Assembly (NCBI GenBank): GCA_017555585.1
Contig: JAFZGA010000002.1
Span: 1 to 64,000 of the forward strand
DNA: 64,000 nucleotides
Source of the DNA: Bacteroidaceae bacterium
GTDB lineage: Bacteria; Bacteroidota; Bacteroidia; Bacteroidales; Bacteroidaceae
Direction: 5' to 3'
The translations under genes and the position numbers were made by a program. Shown here piece by piece: positions 54,337-62,983 of the stretch. The notes under the pieces were generated by a model. It had not been told where the DNA came from, ran no database searches, and was given only the letters and a program-made list of their open reading frames with translations. How positions within the stretch are numbered: position 1 is the first letter of the stretch; each line of letters starts with the position of its first letter.

Positions 54337-56349
54337 ATGAATAGCAAGCAACTGATGAACAAGGCAGCGGACAACATACGTATTCTAACCGCAGCCATGG
54401 TTGAAAAAGCAAAATCGGGACACCCAGGCGGTGCTATGGGTGGAGCAGACTTTATCAATGTGCTCTACTCCGAGTTTCTTGTACACGATCCTGACAATCC
54501 ACTATGGGAAGGCCGCGACCGTTTCTTCCTTGATCCCGGTCACATGTCACCAATGTTATATTCAGTTCTTGCACTTCAGGACAAGTTCACTATGGACGAG
54601 CTCAAGCAGCTCCGTCAATGGGGAAGCGCAACCCCTGGACACCCAGAGGTTAACTTCGCACGTGGAATCGAGAATACATCAGGCCCTCTCGGTCAAGGAC
54701 ACACTTATGCTGTAGGTGCTGCAATTGCAGCCAAGTTCCTTGAGGCACGTTTGGGTGAAGAGGTTATGGGCCACACCATCTATGCATTCATCTCTGACGG
54801 TGGTGTTCAGGAAGAGATTTCACAGGGTGCAGGTCGCATGGCCGGTTACTTGAAATTGAACAACCTTATCATGTTCTACGATGCAAACCAGATTCAGCTC
54901 TCAACACGCTGCGACGAGGTAATGTTCGAGGACACAGCAAAGAAATATGAGGCATGGGGATGGAAGGTGATCACCATCGACGGTAACGACTGCGATGCAA
55001 TCCGTGCCGCACTTACAGAAGCAAAGGCAGAGAAGGAACGCCCAACCCTAATCATCGGTAACACAGTTATGGGCAAAGGCGCACGCCGTGCCGACGGCAG
55101 CAGCTACGAGTTCGATTGCGGAACACACGGTGCACCTCTCGGTGGCGATGCATACATCAACACCATCAAGAACCTTGGCGGTGATGTAGAGAACCCATTC
55201 GTATTCTTCCCTGAAGTAAAAGAGTTGCACGACAACCGTCTTGCAGAGCTTCGCAAGATTGTTGCAGAGCGCAAAGCCGTAAAGGCGGCATGGGCTGCAG
55301 CAAATCCAGAGAAAGCACAGAAACTCGAAGACTGGTTTGCCGGTAAGCAGCCTGCAATCGACTGGAATGCCATCGAGCAGAAGGCTGACTCCCCAACACG
55401 TAACGCATCAGCAACAGTACTTGGCATCCTTGCCGAGAACTACGGTAATATGATATGCTCATCAGCCGATTTGAGCAACAGTGACAAAACAGACGGTTTC
55501 TTGAAAAAGACACATGCCTTTACACCGGGCGATTTCAGCGGAGCGTTCCTGCACGCAGGCGTATCAGAGTTGACAATGGCATGCCTTTGCATCGGTATGG
55601 CTCTTCATGGCGGTGTCATTGCAGCTTGCGGTACATTCTTTGTATTCAGCGACTACATGAAACCGGCTATCCGTATGGCAGCACTCATGGAATTGCCAGT
55701 GAAGTTCGTATGGTCACACGACGCATTCCGCGTAGGTGAAGACGGACCAACACATGAACCTGTTGAACAGGAGGCACAGGTGCGCCTGATGGAAAAGGTA
55801 AAGAACCACAGTGGCAAGAATTCAATGCTTGTACTACGTCCTGCCGATGTAAATGAAGCAACACAAGCATGGAAACTTGCAATGGAGAACGACAACACTC
55901 CTACCGGACTTATTTTCTCACGCCAGAACGTAAACAACTTGCCAGAAGGCACACCATACGAAGAAACATCAAAAGGTGCATACGTTATTTCAGGCAGCGA
56001 TGAGGATTACGATGTTATCCTTGTTGCGTCAGGTTCTGAAGTTTCAACACTTGTAGACGGTGCAAGACTTCTAAAGGCAGACGGTATCAAGACACGCATA
56101 GTTTCTGTTCCATCTGAAGGTCTGTTCCGTACACAATCAAAAGAGTATCAGGAGAGCGTTCTCCCTACAGGAGCAAAGATATTCGGTTTGACAGCCGGCT
56201 TGCCTGTAAATCTCCAGGGTCTCGTTGGTGCCAATGGTAAAGTATGGGGATTGGAATCATTCGGTTTCTCAGCACCATACAAAGTTCTTGATGAAAAACT
56301 CGGCTTTACAGCAGAAAACGTATATAACCAAGTAAAATCAATGTTATAA
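54337..56349 (+). CDS. tkt: Transketolase
   Basis: TPP enzyme moving two-carbon units between sugar phosphates in the non-oxidative pentose phosphate pathway. It is 670 aa, full length, with KSGHPGGAMGGADF, DRFFLDPGHMSPMLY, GPLGQGHTYAVG, the TPP/Mg segment FISDGGVQEEISQG, and FVWSHDAFRVGEDGPTHEPVEQ in the pyrimidine domain. It shares a base with rpiB (TAATG), so the two pentose phosphate enzymes are translationally coupled. Confidence 0.97.
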   Translation: MNSKQLMNKAADNIRILTAAMVEKAKSGHPGGAMGGADFINVLYSEFLVHDPDNPLWEGRDRFFLDPGHMSPMLYSVLALQDKFTMDELKQLRQWGSATPGHPEVNFARGIENTSGPLGQGHTYAVGAAIAAKFLEARLGEEVMGHTIYAFISDGGVQEEISQGAGRMAGYLKLNNLIMFYDANQIQLSTRCDEVMFEDTAKKYEAWGWKVITIDGNDCDAIRAALTEAKAEKERPTLIIGNTVMGKGARRADGSSYEFDCGTHGAPLGGDAYINTIKNLGGDVENPFVFFPEVKELHDNRLAELRKIVAERKAVKAAWAAANPEKAQKLEDWFAGKQPAIDWNAIEQKADSPTRNASATVLGILAENYGNMICSSADLSNSDKTDGFLKKTHAFTPGDFSGAFLHAGVSELTMACLCIGMALHGGVIAACGTFFVFSDYMKPAIRMAALMELPVKFVWSHDAFRVGEDGPTHEPVEQEAQVRLMEKVKNHSGKNSMLVLRPADVNEATQAWKLAMENDNTPTGLIFSRQNVNNLPEGTPYEETSKGAYVISGSDEDYDVILVASGSEVSTLVDGARLLKADGIKTRIVSVPSEGLFRTQSKEYQESVLPTGAKIFGLTAGLPVNLQGLVGANGKVWGLESFGFSAPYKVLDEKLGFTAENVYNQVKSML

Positions 56350-56783
56350 TGAAAAAGATAGGACTTGCAAGCGACCACGCTGGCTACCCTTTGAAAGAGC
56401 AAGTAAAGGAATGGCTCAAGGATATGGGTTATGAATTTGTTGACTTCGGTACAAACAGCACCGAAAGCTGCAACTACCCTGAATTTGCACACGCACTTGC
56501 CGAGGCAATCGAAAATGGCGAATTGACAACAGGTATTGCCATTTGCGGTACAGGAAACGGCATCAACATGACTCTAAACCATCACAAGGCAATACGCAGT
56601 GCACTTTGCTGGATGCCCGAAATTGCAGCACTTGCACGTCAGCACAATGACGCAAACGTAATGGTTATGCCCGGACGATTCATTGCAACCGAGAGTGCAA
56701 AAGAGTGTGTAGAGACTTTCCTTAATACACCTTTTGAAGGCGGACGTCATCAGGCACGTATAGACGCCATACCTGTAAAATAA
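56349..56783 (+). CDS. rpiB: Ribose 5-phosphate isomerase B
   Basis: Interconverts ribulose 5-phosphate and ribose 5-phosphate. 144 aa, LacA/RpiB fold, with IGLASDHAGYPLKEQV at the start (Asp-His), the substrate loop AICGTGNGINMTLN (here with Cys as catalytic base) and HNDANVMVMPGRFI. It begins on the last base of the tkt stop codon. A strong terminator follows. Confidence 0.96.
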   Translation: MKKIGLASDHAGYPLKEQVKEWLKDMGYEFVDFGTNSTESCNYPEFAHALAEAIENGELTTGIAICGTGNGINMTLNHHKAIRSALCWMPEIAALARQHNDANVMVMPGRFIATESAKECVETFLNTPFEGGRHQARIDAIPVK

Positions 56784-56801
56784 GATTATACCTTATATTA
56801 T

Positions 56802-56846
56802 AATAATAGCAGAGCACCAGCCATCGGCTGGTGCTCTGCTATTATT
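56802..56846. terminator. Terminator after tkt-rpiB
   Basis: A 21-bp perfect stem, AATAATAGCAGAGCACCAGC plus one base with its complement, around a 3-base ATC loop. Flanking A/T allows both directions, although only rpiB clearly needs it. Confidence 0.9.
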
Positions 56847-56946
56847 GTATTTGTTATTATTTGTTCATTTTAAACATGTACAAGAAATAATAAAAGACAA
56901 TACATGTTCAGTTTTTACATTTTCATAGTTAAATTAAGGATAATAT

Positions 56947-56982
56947 TTTAATATTTTGCACAAACAACGTAGCTTTGTGCAA
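56947..56982 (+). promoter_or_regulatory. Promoter with operator-like palindrome before the FadL-type gene
   Basis: TAGCTTTG (56970-56977) is an exact TAnnTTTG box with TTTA 19 bases upstream (56947-56950). A perfect 9-bp inverted repeat TTGCACAAA (56956-56964) and TTTGTGCAA (56974-56982), 9 bases apart, covers the -7 box, as a repressor site would. The 5' part of this gap (56847-56946) is AT-rich with nothing else seen. Confidence 0.65.
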
Positions 56983-57038
56983 CAAAATCTCAAAACATAG
57001 AAACAATAATCAGAAAAACCAATTTAAACTATTTAACT

Positions 57039-58472
57039 ATGAAAAAGATTATCACAAGCATTGTCTTATCATCACTTGCATTCACCTCGTTCGCAGGTGG
57101 ATTACTTACAAACACCAACCAAAGTACCTCGTTCGTGCGCAACCCGGCACGCTATGCATCACTCGATACAGATGCCATCTATTTCAACCCGGCAGGAACA
57201 GCTTTCTTCAATGACGGTTGGAGAATCTCGGCCAACTGGCAGATGGTATGGCAGAACCGCGACATTACAAGCCATGCAGACAAGAAATCATACGGTGCAA
57301 AAATATATGTTCCTGTAATGCCAAGTCTTATGGCTTCATACACAACTGGCAAGTGGAGCTTCAGCGGTTTCTTCGGCATTCCCGGTGGCGGTGGCAACTG
57401 TCAGTTCAAGAATGGACTTCCAATGTTCAACACACTTGGAAATGGTTTCAAAGAGTTGCTTCCTGCTGTAGCAGGTGCACAGGCAACAAGTGACGCATAC
57501 TCATCATTTGCATCTACACAATATGTATTCGGTCTCCAGTTGGGTACAGCATACAGAATCATCAACAACTTGTCGGCATACATCGGTGTGCGTGGCAACT
57601 ATACAACAGCAAGCTACAACGGAGGTATATACTTCGACGCAATGAACGCCAATGGCGCGACAAAAGTTTCTCCCCTGTCACTTGATCTTACACAGAAAGG
57701 AATCTCATTCACTCCTATCTTGGCACTTGACTACATGGTCGGTAATTTCAACTTTGCAGCAAAATATGAGTTCCGTGCTGTAACGAACCTGAAAAACAGG
57801 ACAAAGAATCTTGGTATATTCGGAGAGAACTACAACAAAGGTATTGCCGGTGCCGGAGAAGCTATCGGTGGCAAAGTATATCAAGCTGCATACCAGCAGG
57901 CGTTGGCACAAGGTGCACCAGCAGAATATGCATCAGAAATAGCGGTTCAAACAGCAGCAATGGTTGCAAACAGCGCAGGAAGCACATTAGGTATGCTTTC
58001 AACACTCGAAGATGGCAAGAGACTAAGAAATGACACACCGGCATCGTTGTCACTTGGAGTATCATGGCAGGCACTTCCATGGTTGCAGGCTATGGTAAGC
58101 GCAAACTACTACTTTGACAAAAATGCAAGAGTAGAATCGCTTCTTGGCGGTACAAACAACAACAGCAACCTCGCACGCAACACATACGAAGTAGCAGGTG
58201 GTCTTGAGTTCAAGGTAACAAAAGACCTGCTCATCTCTGCCGGTGTGCAATATACCGACTTCGGAATAACAAACCAATATACAAGCGATCTGAACTTCAT
58301 AAACGACTCGTTCATGACTGGCTTGGGAGGCAAGTACAGTATAAACAAGAATTGGGACATCAATGCAGGCTTCTGCTTTGCTGTATACAAGAAGGACAAC
58401 AATACTTTGAAAGGAGCTACATACGAACGCGACACATATAATGCAACAATTGGTGTTGATTTCAAATTCTAA
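57039..58472 (+). CDS. FadL/OmpP1-family outer membrane protein, 477 aa
   Basis: A signal peptide (about 1-19, ending SFAG) precedes the motif TSFVRNPARYASLDTDAIYF and FNPAGTAF, the N-terminal hatch of FadL/OmpP1 proteins (NPA-x-x-x-x-x-D-x-x-x-x-x-NPAG). The rest is strand-rich in a barrel pattern (QLGTAYRIINNLSAYIGVRG and similar), ending in an aromatic residue (GVDFKF), as outer membrane barrels do. The family moves hydrophobic compounds such as fatty acids or aromatics across the outer membrane; the substrate is unknown. It is monocistronic with its own promoter and terminator. Confidence 0.88.
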   Translation: MKKIITSIVLSSLAFTSFAGGLLTNTNQSTSFVRNPARYASLDTDAIYFNPAGTAFFNDGWRISANWQMVWQNRDITSHADKKSYGAKIYVPVMPSLMASYTTGKWSFSGFFGIPGGGGNCQFKNGLPMFNTLGNGFKELLPAVAGAQATSDAYSSFASTQYVFGLQLGTAYRIINNLSAYIGVRGNYTTASYNGGIYFDAMNANGATKVSPLSLDLTQKGISFTPILALDYMVGNFNFAAKYEFRAVTNLKNRTKNLGIFGENYNKGIAGAGEAIGGKVYQAAYQQALAQGAPAEYASEIAVQTAAMVANSAGSTLGMLSTLEDGKRLRNDTPASLSLGVSWQALPWLQAMVSANYYFDKNARVESLLGGTNNNSNLARNTYEVAGGLEFKVTKDLLISAGVQYTDFGITNQYTSDLNFINDSFMTGLGGKYSINKNWDINAGFCFAVYKKDNNTLKGATYERDTYNATIGVDFKF

Positions 58473-58490
58473 CTAACAGCAATCACAACA

Positions 58491-58524
58491 AAAAAATCCT
58501 TAGAAAAAATTCTAAGGATTTTTT
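58491..58524. terminator. Bidirectional terminator after the FadL-type gene
   Basis: AAAAAATCCTTAGAA and TTCTAAGGATTTTTT form a perfect 15-bp stem with an AAAA loop. It serves the FadL-type gene and, on the other strand, the 58541 gene. Confidence 0.9.
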
Positions 58525-58540
58525 ATTACATACACATTTA

Positions 58541-59152
58541 TCAGCACGTAGCCATGCCTCCGGACATATTAGGTATATTCACCTGTTCGAATTTGTATCC
58601 AAGACGTTTCAATTCAACTGCTGCACCAATCTTGAACATAACCTTTACGACACGTGCATACACATGAAACGCCATAGGTGACTGAGGCTCTATTCTCTCT
58701 CTGCGTATAAGCGTCAAGGCTGTTTCACCCAAGCGACGCATCATCTCTTCAATATTCTTAGCCTCCTTCGATTCAAGATGGAAACCAATAATGTCTCGCA
58801 CAATATGTTCATCCATATCATCGAAACCAAGATCGCCATAATACGATTTGTATTCGTCCTTGGAGTGTGCAGTCCAATCGTTATCCCATTGGTGAGCAAC
58901 AGCCATGCCCATATAACCGGCCCATGCAATGGCAACAGTAGGATAATCGGCTATATTAGGAACTGCATCAGCCATATATTCAGGTGCCAATTCACTCCAG
59001 CGTGCATCAATGTCACCAGTTGCAAGCAGAGTCCCGTCAAGAACACCATACTGTTTGCATAATCTAAGAAGCTCGTCCGTTATACGGCTCTCGAAATTCT
59101 CAAGATATACTTTATTTACCATATCCAAATTATCAATGGGTTCCACATTCAT
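58541..59152 (-). CDS. Conserved-looking protein paired with a NifX-like gene, 203 aa
   Basis: I do not recognise a named family. It is an acidic, mostly helical cytosolic protein with the segments VAIAWAGYMGMAVAHQWDND and HIVRDIIGFHLES, and a Gly/Met/Cys tail (NIPNMSGGMATC). The start ATG 59152 lies 20 bases inside the NifX-like gene, so the two are probably translated together. A GTG at 59170 is a weaker start. The shared overlap hints at a joint role, perhaps metal or cofactor related, but that is inference only. Confidence 0.65.
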   Translation of the reverse strand: MNVEPIDNLDMVNKVYLENFESRITDELLRLCKQYGVLDGTLLATGDIDARWSELAPEYMADAVPNIADYPTVAIAWAGYMGMAVAHQWDNDWTAHSKDEYKSYYGDLGFDDMDEHIVRDIIGFHLESKEAKNIEEMMRRLGETALTLIRRERIEPQSPMAFHVYARVVKVMFKIGAAVELKRLGYKFEQVNIPNMSGGMATC

Positions 59153-59486
59153 GGTGGCTACATGCCTCACCGTTGTCTCTTATCTCACCTGCCAGGTATG
59201 CCCTGACCAACTCATCGATGTTGCCGCTGCAACCGCGCACAACCTTTATATCATGGCTCTCGAGAACATTCCTGGCTCCTTCACCCATATTCCCTGCAAG
59301 CATAGTCTGGACACCCTTTTGACGAAGTACAAGCACAATCCCCGACTTGCAGCCACAGCCTTGTGGCGAAGGAAGAATCTCTTTCATCTTTATCTCTCCG
59401 TCATTTATTGTAAAGATGGTATAATGGTCACAATGTCCGAAATGGTTGTCAACCATGCCATCTCTTGTTGGAACAGCAATCTTCAT
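59133..59486 (-). CDS. NifX/NifB-type dinitrogenase cofactor-domain protein, 117 aa
   Basis: The sequence follows the dinitrogenase iron-molybdenum cofactor-binding domain: MKIAVPT start, VDNHFGHCDHYTIFTI (the typical N-H-F-G-H/x-C/A motif), a Gly-rich VQTMLAGNMGEGARNVLE, and an end with extra Cys and His (GEACSHHECGTH) that could bind metal. No nif genes are near, so this is one of the many stand-alone family members whose function is unknown, perhaps iron-sulfur or metal handling. It overlaps the next gene by 20 bases. Confidence 0.85.
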   Translation of the reverse strand: MKIAVPTRDGMVDNHFGHCDHYTIFTINDGEIKMKEILPSPQGCGCKSGIVLVLRQKGVQTMLAGNMGEGARNVLESHDIKVVRGCSGNIDELVRAYLAGEIRDNGEACSHHECGTH

Positions 59487-59507
59487 ATTCAGTAATTCCG
59501 GTTCTTT

Positions 59508-60107
59508 TTATCTTTTGATCATTCGTGCAATATACTTACCGATGATATCAAACTCGATATTCACCTTTGTACCCACCTCTATAGTATGGAAGTTGGTATG
59601 TTCGTATGTATAAGGTATTATGGCCACCGAAAAAGAATCATCTGTTGGCTCGCAAACTGTCAAGCTCACACCGTTTACGGTAACAGATCCTTTATCGACT
59701 GTCATATAACCCTTTGCAGCCATCTCATCATCCTTTTTATAACGGAAAGTATAATACCAGCTGCCATCAGCGTCACGCACCGACACACACTCAGCAGTCT
59801 CGTCAACGTGTCCTTGGACAATGTGACCGTCAAGACGGCCGTTCATCATCATGCTACGTTCTACATTAACTTTATCTCCAACTTTTAGAAGACCAATATT
59901 TGATCGTTCCAAAGTTTCCGTCATTGCTGTGACAGTATATTCATCGCCTGTAATATCCACTACAGTCAAGCATACACCGTTGTGCGACACACTTTGATCT
60001 ATTTTAAGTTCATTGACGAACGAGCATGTCATTGTAAGATGCAGGTTACCTTGCTCGCGCACAAGACGTCGCACTGTAGCAAACTCCTCTACTATACCTG
60101 AAAACAT
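59508..60107 (-). CDS. ribE: Riboflavin synthase alpha chain
   Basis: It dismutates two lumazines into riboflavin. The 199-aa protein has two lumazine-binding halves: MFSGIVEE with VSHNGVCLTVVDI and NVERSM, then LDGHIVQGHVDETA with SVTVNGVSLTVCE and NIEFDIIGKY. I chose ATG 60107, which gives the family's standard MF-x-GI start. A strong TTTG-N19-TATCTTCG promoter lies directly upstream. No FMN riboswitch-like structure is seen in the short leader. Confidence 0.95.
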   Translation of the reverse strand: MFSGIVEEFATVRRLVREQGNLHLTMTCSFVNELKIDQSVSHNGVCLTVVDITGDEYTVTAMTETLERSNIGLLKVGDKVNVERSMMMNGRLDGHIVQGHVDETAECVSVRDADGSWYYTFRYKKDDEMAAKGYMTVDKGSVTVNGVSLTVCEPTDDSFSVAIIPYTYEHTNFHTIEVGTKVNIEFDIIGKYIARMIKR

Positions 60108-60132
60108 AATATACATCATTTAAAATTATTCG

Positions 60133-60163
60133 CGAAGATAAGCATTTATCCCAACATCACAAA
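60133..60163 (-). promoter_or_regulatory. Promoter of ribE
   Basis: The minus strand has TTTG (60163-60160), 19 bases, then TATCTTCG (60140-60133). Spacing and -33 box fit the Bacteroides consensus, and the -7 box differs by one base. Confidence 0.65.
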
Positions 60164-60225
60164 ACAGATAATCCACAACAATGGAAACAATATTTTACGT
60201 GGTCGAAATATTATTTTACCATAAA

Positions 60226-60258
60226 TTGAAAATGTTTATAGAATTCTATCTATCTTTG
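60226..60258 (+). promoter_or_regulatory. Promoter of the TonB receptor operon
   Basis: TATCTTTG (60251-60258) is an exact TAnnTTTG box with TTG at 60226-60228, 22 bases upstream. Transcription would start about 45 bases before the gene. The gap 60164-60225 is AT-rich. Confidence 0.6.
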
Positions 60259-60311
60259 GAATAATTCCGATCTTTTTATTTGTATTACCCAGTAAGGCTT
60301 CTACAACAGAT

Positions 60312-62963
60312 ATGAGCAGATATTTCAGGACACTAACATTTTTTGTACTCTGTTTTGTATACATCAGTGTAATCTATGCACAGGATTACGTAAGGGACAG
60401 AACGTTCACCAGCAAACAAGAAGATGGAAGAATACTTCAGCAGCCACCTCGTATGCACGGTCTGGACAGCCTGATCAACAGTGATAGAGAAAAGAATCGT
60501 GTAATATCCGATTATTTAATCGACAGAAAGTACGATTTCTATACATTATACGAGGAACAGCTTGGAGAAGATGAAGATATTCCAGAATCAACACCACATA
60601 TTTTATCGAGCACCAACCGTTTCATATATGAGGCAGCTTACCGCTTCACCTCCATACGCTTCCGCACACGAGCATACCATTCCCGATACAGCAATGTATA
60701 TGCCAACGGTGTGCTGGTGAACGATGCCGAAAGAGGCGAGTTCTATTACCGCATGCTCGGAGAGCTGAACGACGCAATACGCAACAAAGAAGGTGCCACC
60801 TACCTCGAATACACCTCATACGGAACAAGCACTGTCGGTGGATCGGGTAACATAAACATGAGAGCGAGCCAACATACGGCAGGGCATAAAGTAACATTGA
60901 CTGGTTGCAACCGCAATTATCTTGCACGCGCCATGTATACATACTCTACAGGTGAATTATATAACGGTTGGGCACTGACAGCTTCTGCTTCGTACCGGTG
61001 GAGTAACGAAGGTGCAATAGAAGGAACTTTCTACAACTCAATTTCTTATTTTCTTGCAGCAGAAAAAAAGATCAATTACAGGCACAGCATTTCCGTTGCA
61101 ACATGGGGTTCTCCCACCGAACGGGCACAACACTCTGCCTCGACGCAAGAAGCATATTGGTTGGCAGGTTCACACTATTACAACAGCAACTGGGGTTATT
61201 ATAATGGCAAGAAGCGCAATGCGCGTACAGTAAGCTCATATGAACCGGCTGCACTCATTACATGGGATTTCCAGATAAACGACAACATCAAGTTCAGCAC
61301 ATCGCTGTTCGGAAAATACTCAAGATACAACATGTCGGCACTTGCCTGGAATAAGGGTGCTTCCGATCCACACCCCGACTATTACCTGAACATGCCCAGC
61401 ACTGCATACGATGTTTCAGATCCTGACTATACACCTACAACAGAAGAACTCGAAGCTTTCAATGTCAAGTTCGAATATTGGAAATCAGACAGGTCAAACC
61501 GCCAAATCAACTGGAACGACATATACACAGCCAACCAACAGGCATATGCCGAGAATAAAGAAAGCCTTTATTATATCGAAAAACGACATAGCGATCAGTT
61601 TGCACTGAATTTGGGTTCCAAGTTGGATATATCATACAACTATAACAGCAAAGGAACTTTTGGACTTGACTTGGGAACTACCAAGGGCATGCACTATAAA
61701 ACAATGAAGGACCTACTTGGTGGAAAACCATATTTAGACATTGAGAAAAATTCAACAGAAAATTATGGTGCAAACAGCAATTACGTGCAAAACGATGTAG
61801 ACAACCCAAACAGACTGATAGATGAAGGTGATGTATTCGGCTACGACTATGATATAAATGTAAACAAGGTAAATTTGTATTACCAGCATCTTTTCACAAA
61901 AGGCATATTCAGAATTTTCGGTGGCGCAAACATTGAGGCTGCCACAATAGAACGTCATGGCAACATGCGCAACGGGCGTGCCGACAACTTTTCAAAAGGC
62001 AGTAGCGGTACATCATTATTCATTGGCGGAGGCGGCAAAATAGGAATAGCCATACCGTTCAATGCATATAATACAATATCGTTCGGAGGCGGTTACGAAT
62101 GCCGTACTCCGCTTGCGTGCAATGCATTCTTGGCTCCACGCATGCGCAATGACTTTGTCATTGGGCTTACCAACGAGAAACTCATGAATGCCGAAGCTTC
62201 ATACAAATTCAAATACGGACCGGTGATGGCACAAGCTACTGCATACTGTACAAAGTTCAATGACATTGTAGAACACAATACATTCTACAACGACCGTCTG
62301 TCGCAGTACACATTCCTGACCATGACCGGTATAAGCAAGTTGCATTATGGTATTGAGGCGGCGGTAACATATGATATTACACCATCACTATCTATAAACG
62401 CATTGGCCTCGATCGGGAATGCCGAATACATAGGAAATGCCAATGCATTTCTCATGAACGAGAGCGAAGAGAGCGTTACAAACGATAAAGCATATATTGA
62501 CGGAATAAAGGTTGGCAGTACACCTCTTACGGCATTGAGCATAGGAGGTATCTATAAAATCAAAGGCTGGTACATCTGCGCAAATATAAACTACTATGAC
62601 AACATATACGTAAATGCCTCGGGTTATGCACGCCTTGCAACCGTATTGGAAAATCCTGTCATTGACCAAACAACAGGTGAAGAAGTTTTTGATATTCCAT
62701 CACAATACAAAGGCAAAGGCGGTTTAATGGTCGACGCTTCCATCGGCAAGAGCATTAGTTTTAAAAACAAAAAAAGAGTTGATATCAACCTGAGTCTTGA
62801 CAATATCCTAAACAACCGCAAGATGATCACAGGAGGATATGAACAAAACCGCAAAGAAAGCAAGAGTGATGATGGAAAACATATATACAAGTTCTCAGAA
62901 AATCCATATCTCTATTACGCAAATGCCTTTAACGCATACCTCAATATAGGCATAAACTTCTGA
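60312..62963 (+). CDS. TonB-dependent outer membrane receptor, 883 aa
   Basis: A signal peptide (about 1-23, ending IYAQ) is followed by a plug-like domain at about residue 90-195 (YSNVYANGVLVNDAERGEFY, then GTSTVGGSGNINMRAS) and a long beta-barrel ending in the aromatic YLNIGINF. It has no N-terminal carboxypeptidase-like domain and no STN domain, so it is not a standard SusC. Asn, Tyr and Trp are frequent in extracellular loops. The substrate is unknown. The downstream lipoprotein gene starts 20 bases after the stop, and both probably form one operon. Confidence 0.85.
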   Translation: MSRYFRTLTFFVLCFVYISVIYAQDYVRDRTFTSKQEDGRILQQPPRMHGLDSLINSDREKNRVISDYLIDRKYDFYTLYEEQLGEDEDIPESTPHILSSTNRFIYEAAYRFTSIRFRTRAYHSRYSNVYANGVLVNDAERGEFYYRMLGELNDAIRNKEGATYLEYTSYGTSTVGGSGNINMRASQHTAGHKVTLTGCNRNYLARAMYTYSTGELYNGWALTASASYRWSNEGAIEGTFYNSISYFLAAEKKINYRHSISVATWGSPTERAQHSASTQEAYWLAGSHYYNSNWGYYNGKKRNARTVSSYEPAALITWDFQINDNIKFSTSLFGKYSRYNMSALAWNKGASDPHPDYYLNMPSTAYDVSDPDYTPTTEELEAFNVKFEYWKSDRSNRQINWNDIYTANQQAYAENKESLYYIEKRHSDQFALNLGSKLDISYNYNSKGTFGLDLGTTKGMHYKTMKDLLGGKPYLDIEKNSTENYGANSNYVQNDVDNPNRLIDEGDVFGYDYDINVNKVNLYYQHLFTKGIFRIFGGANIEAATIERHGNMRNGRADNFSKGSSGTSLFIGGGGKIGIAIPFNAYNTISFGGGYECRTPLACNAFLAPRMRNDFVIGLTNEKLMNAEASYKFKYGPVMAQATAYCTKFNDIVEHNTFYNDRLSQYTFLTMTGISKLHYGIEAAVTYDITPSLSINALASIGNAEYIGNANAFLMNESEESVTNDKAYIDGIKVGSTPLTALSIGGIYKIKGWYICANINYYDNIYVNASGYARLATVLENPVIDQTTGEEVFDIPSQYKGKGGLMVDASIGKSISFKNKKRVDINLSLDNILNNRKMITGGYEQNRKESKSDDGKHIYKFSENPYLYYANAFNAYLNIGINF

Positions 62964-62983
62964 AAATCATCCAATCTTTTACT

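Noticed and set aside
59487..60132. FMN riboswitch before ribE
   Set aside because: The leader between promoter and start is only about 25 bases, too short for the structure.
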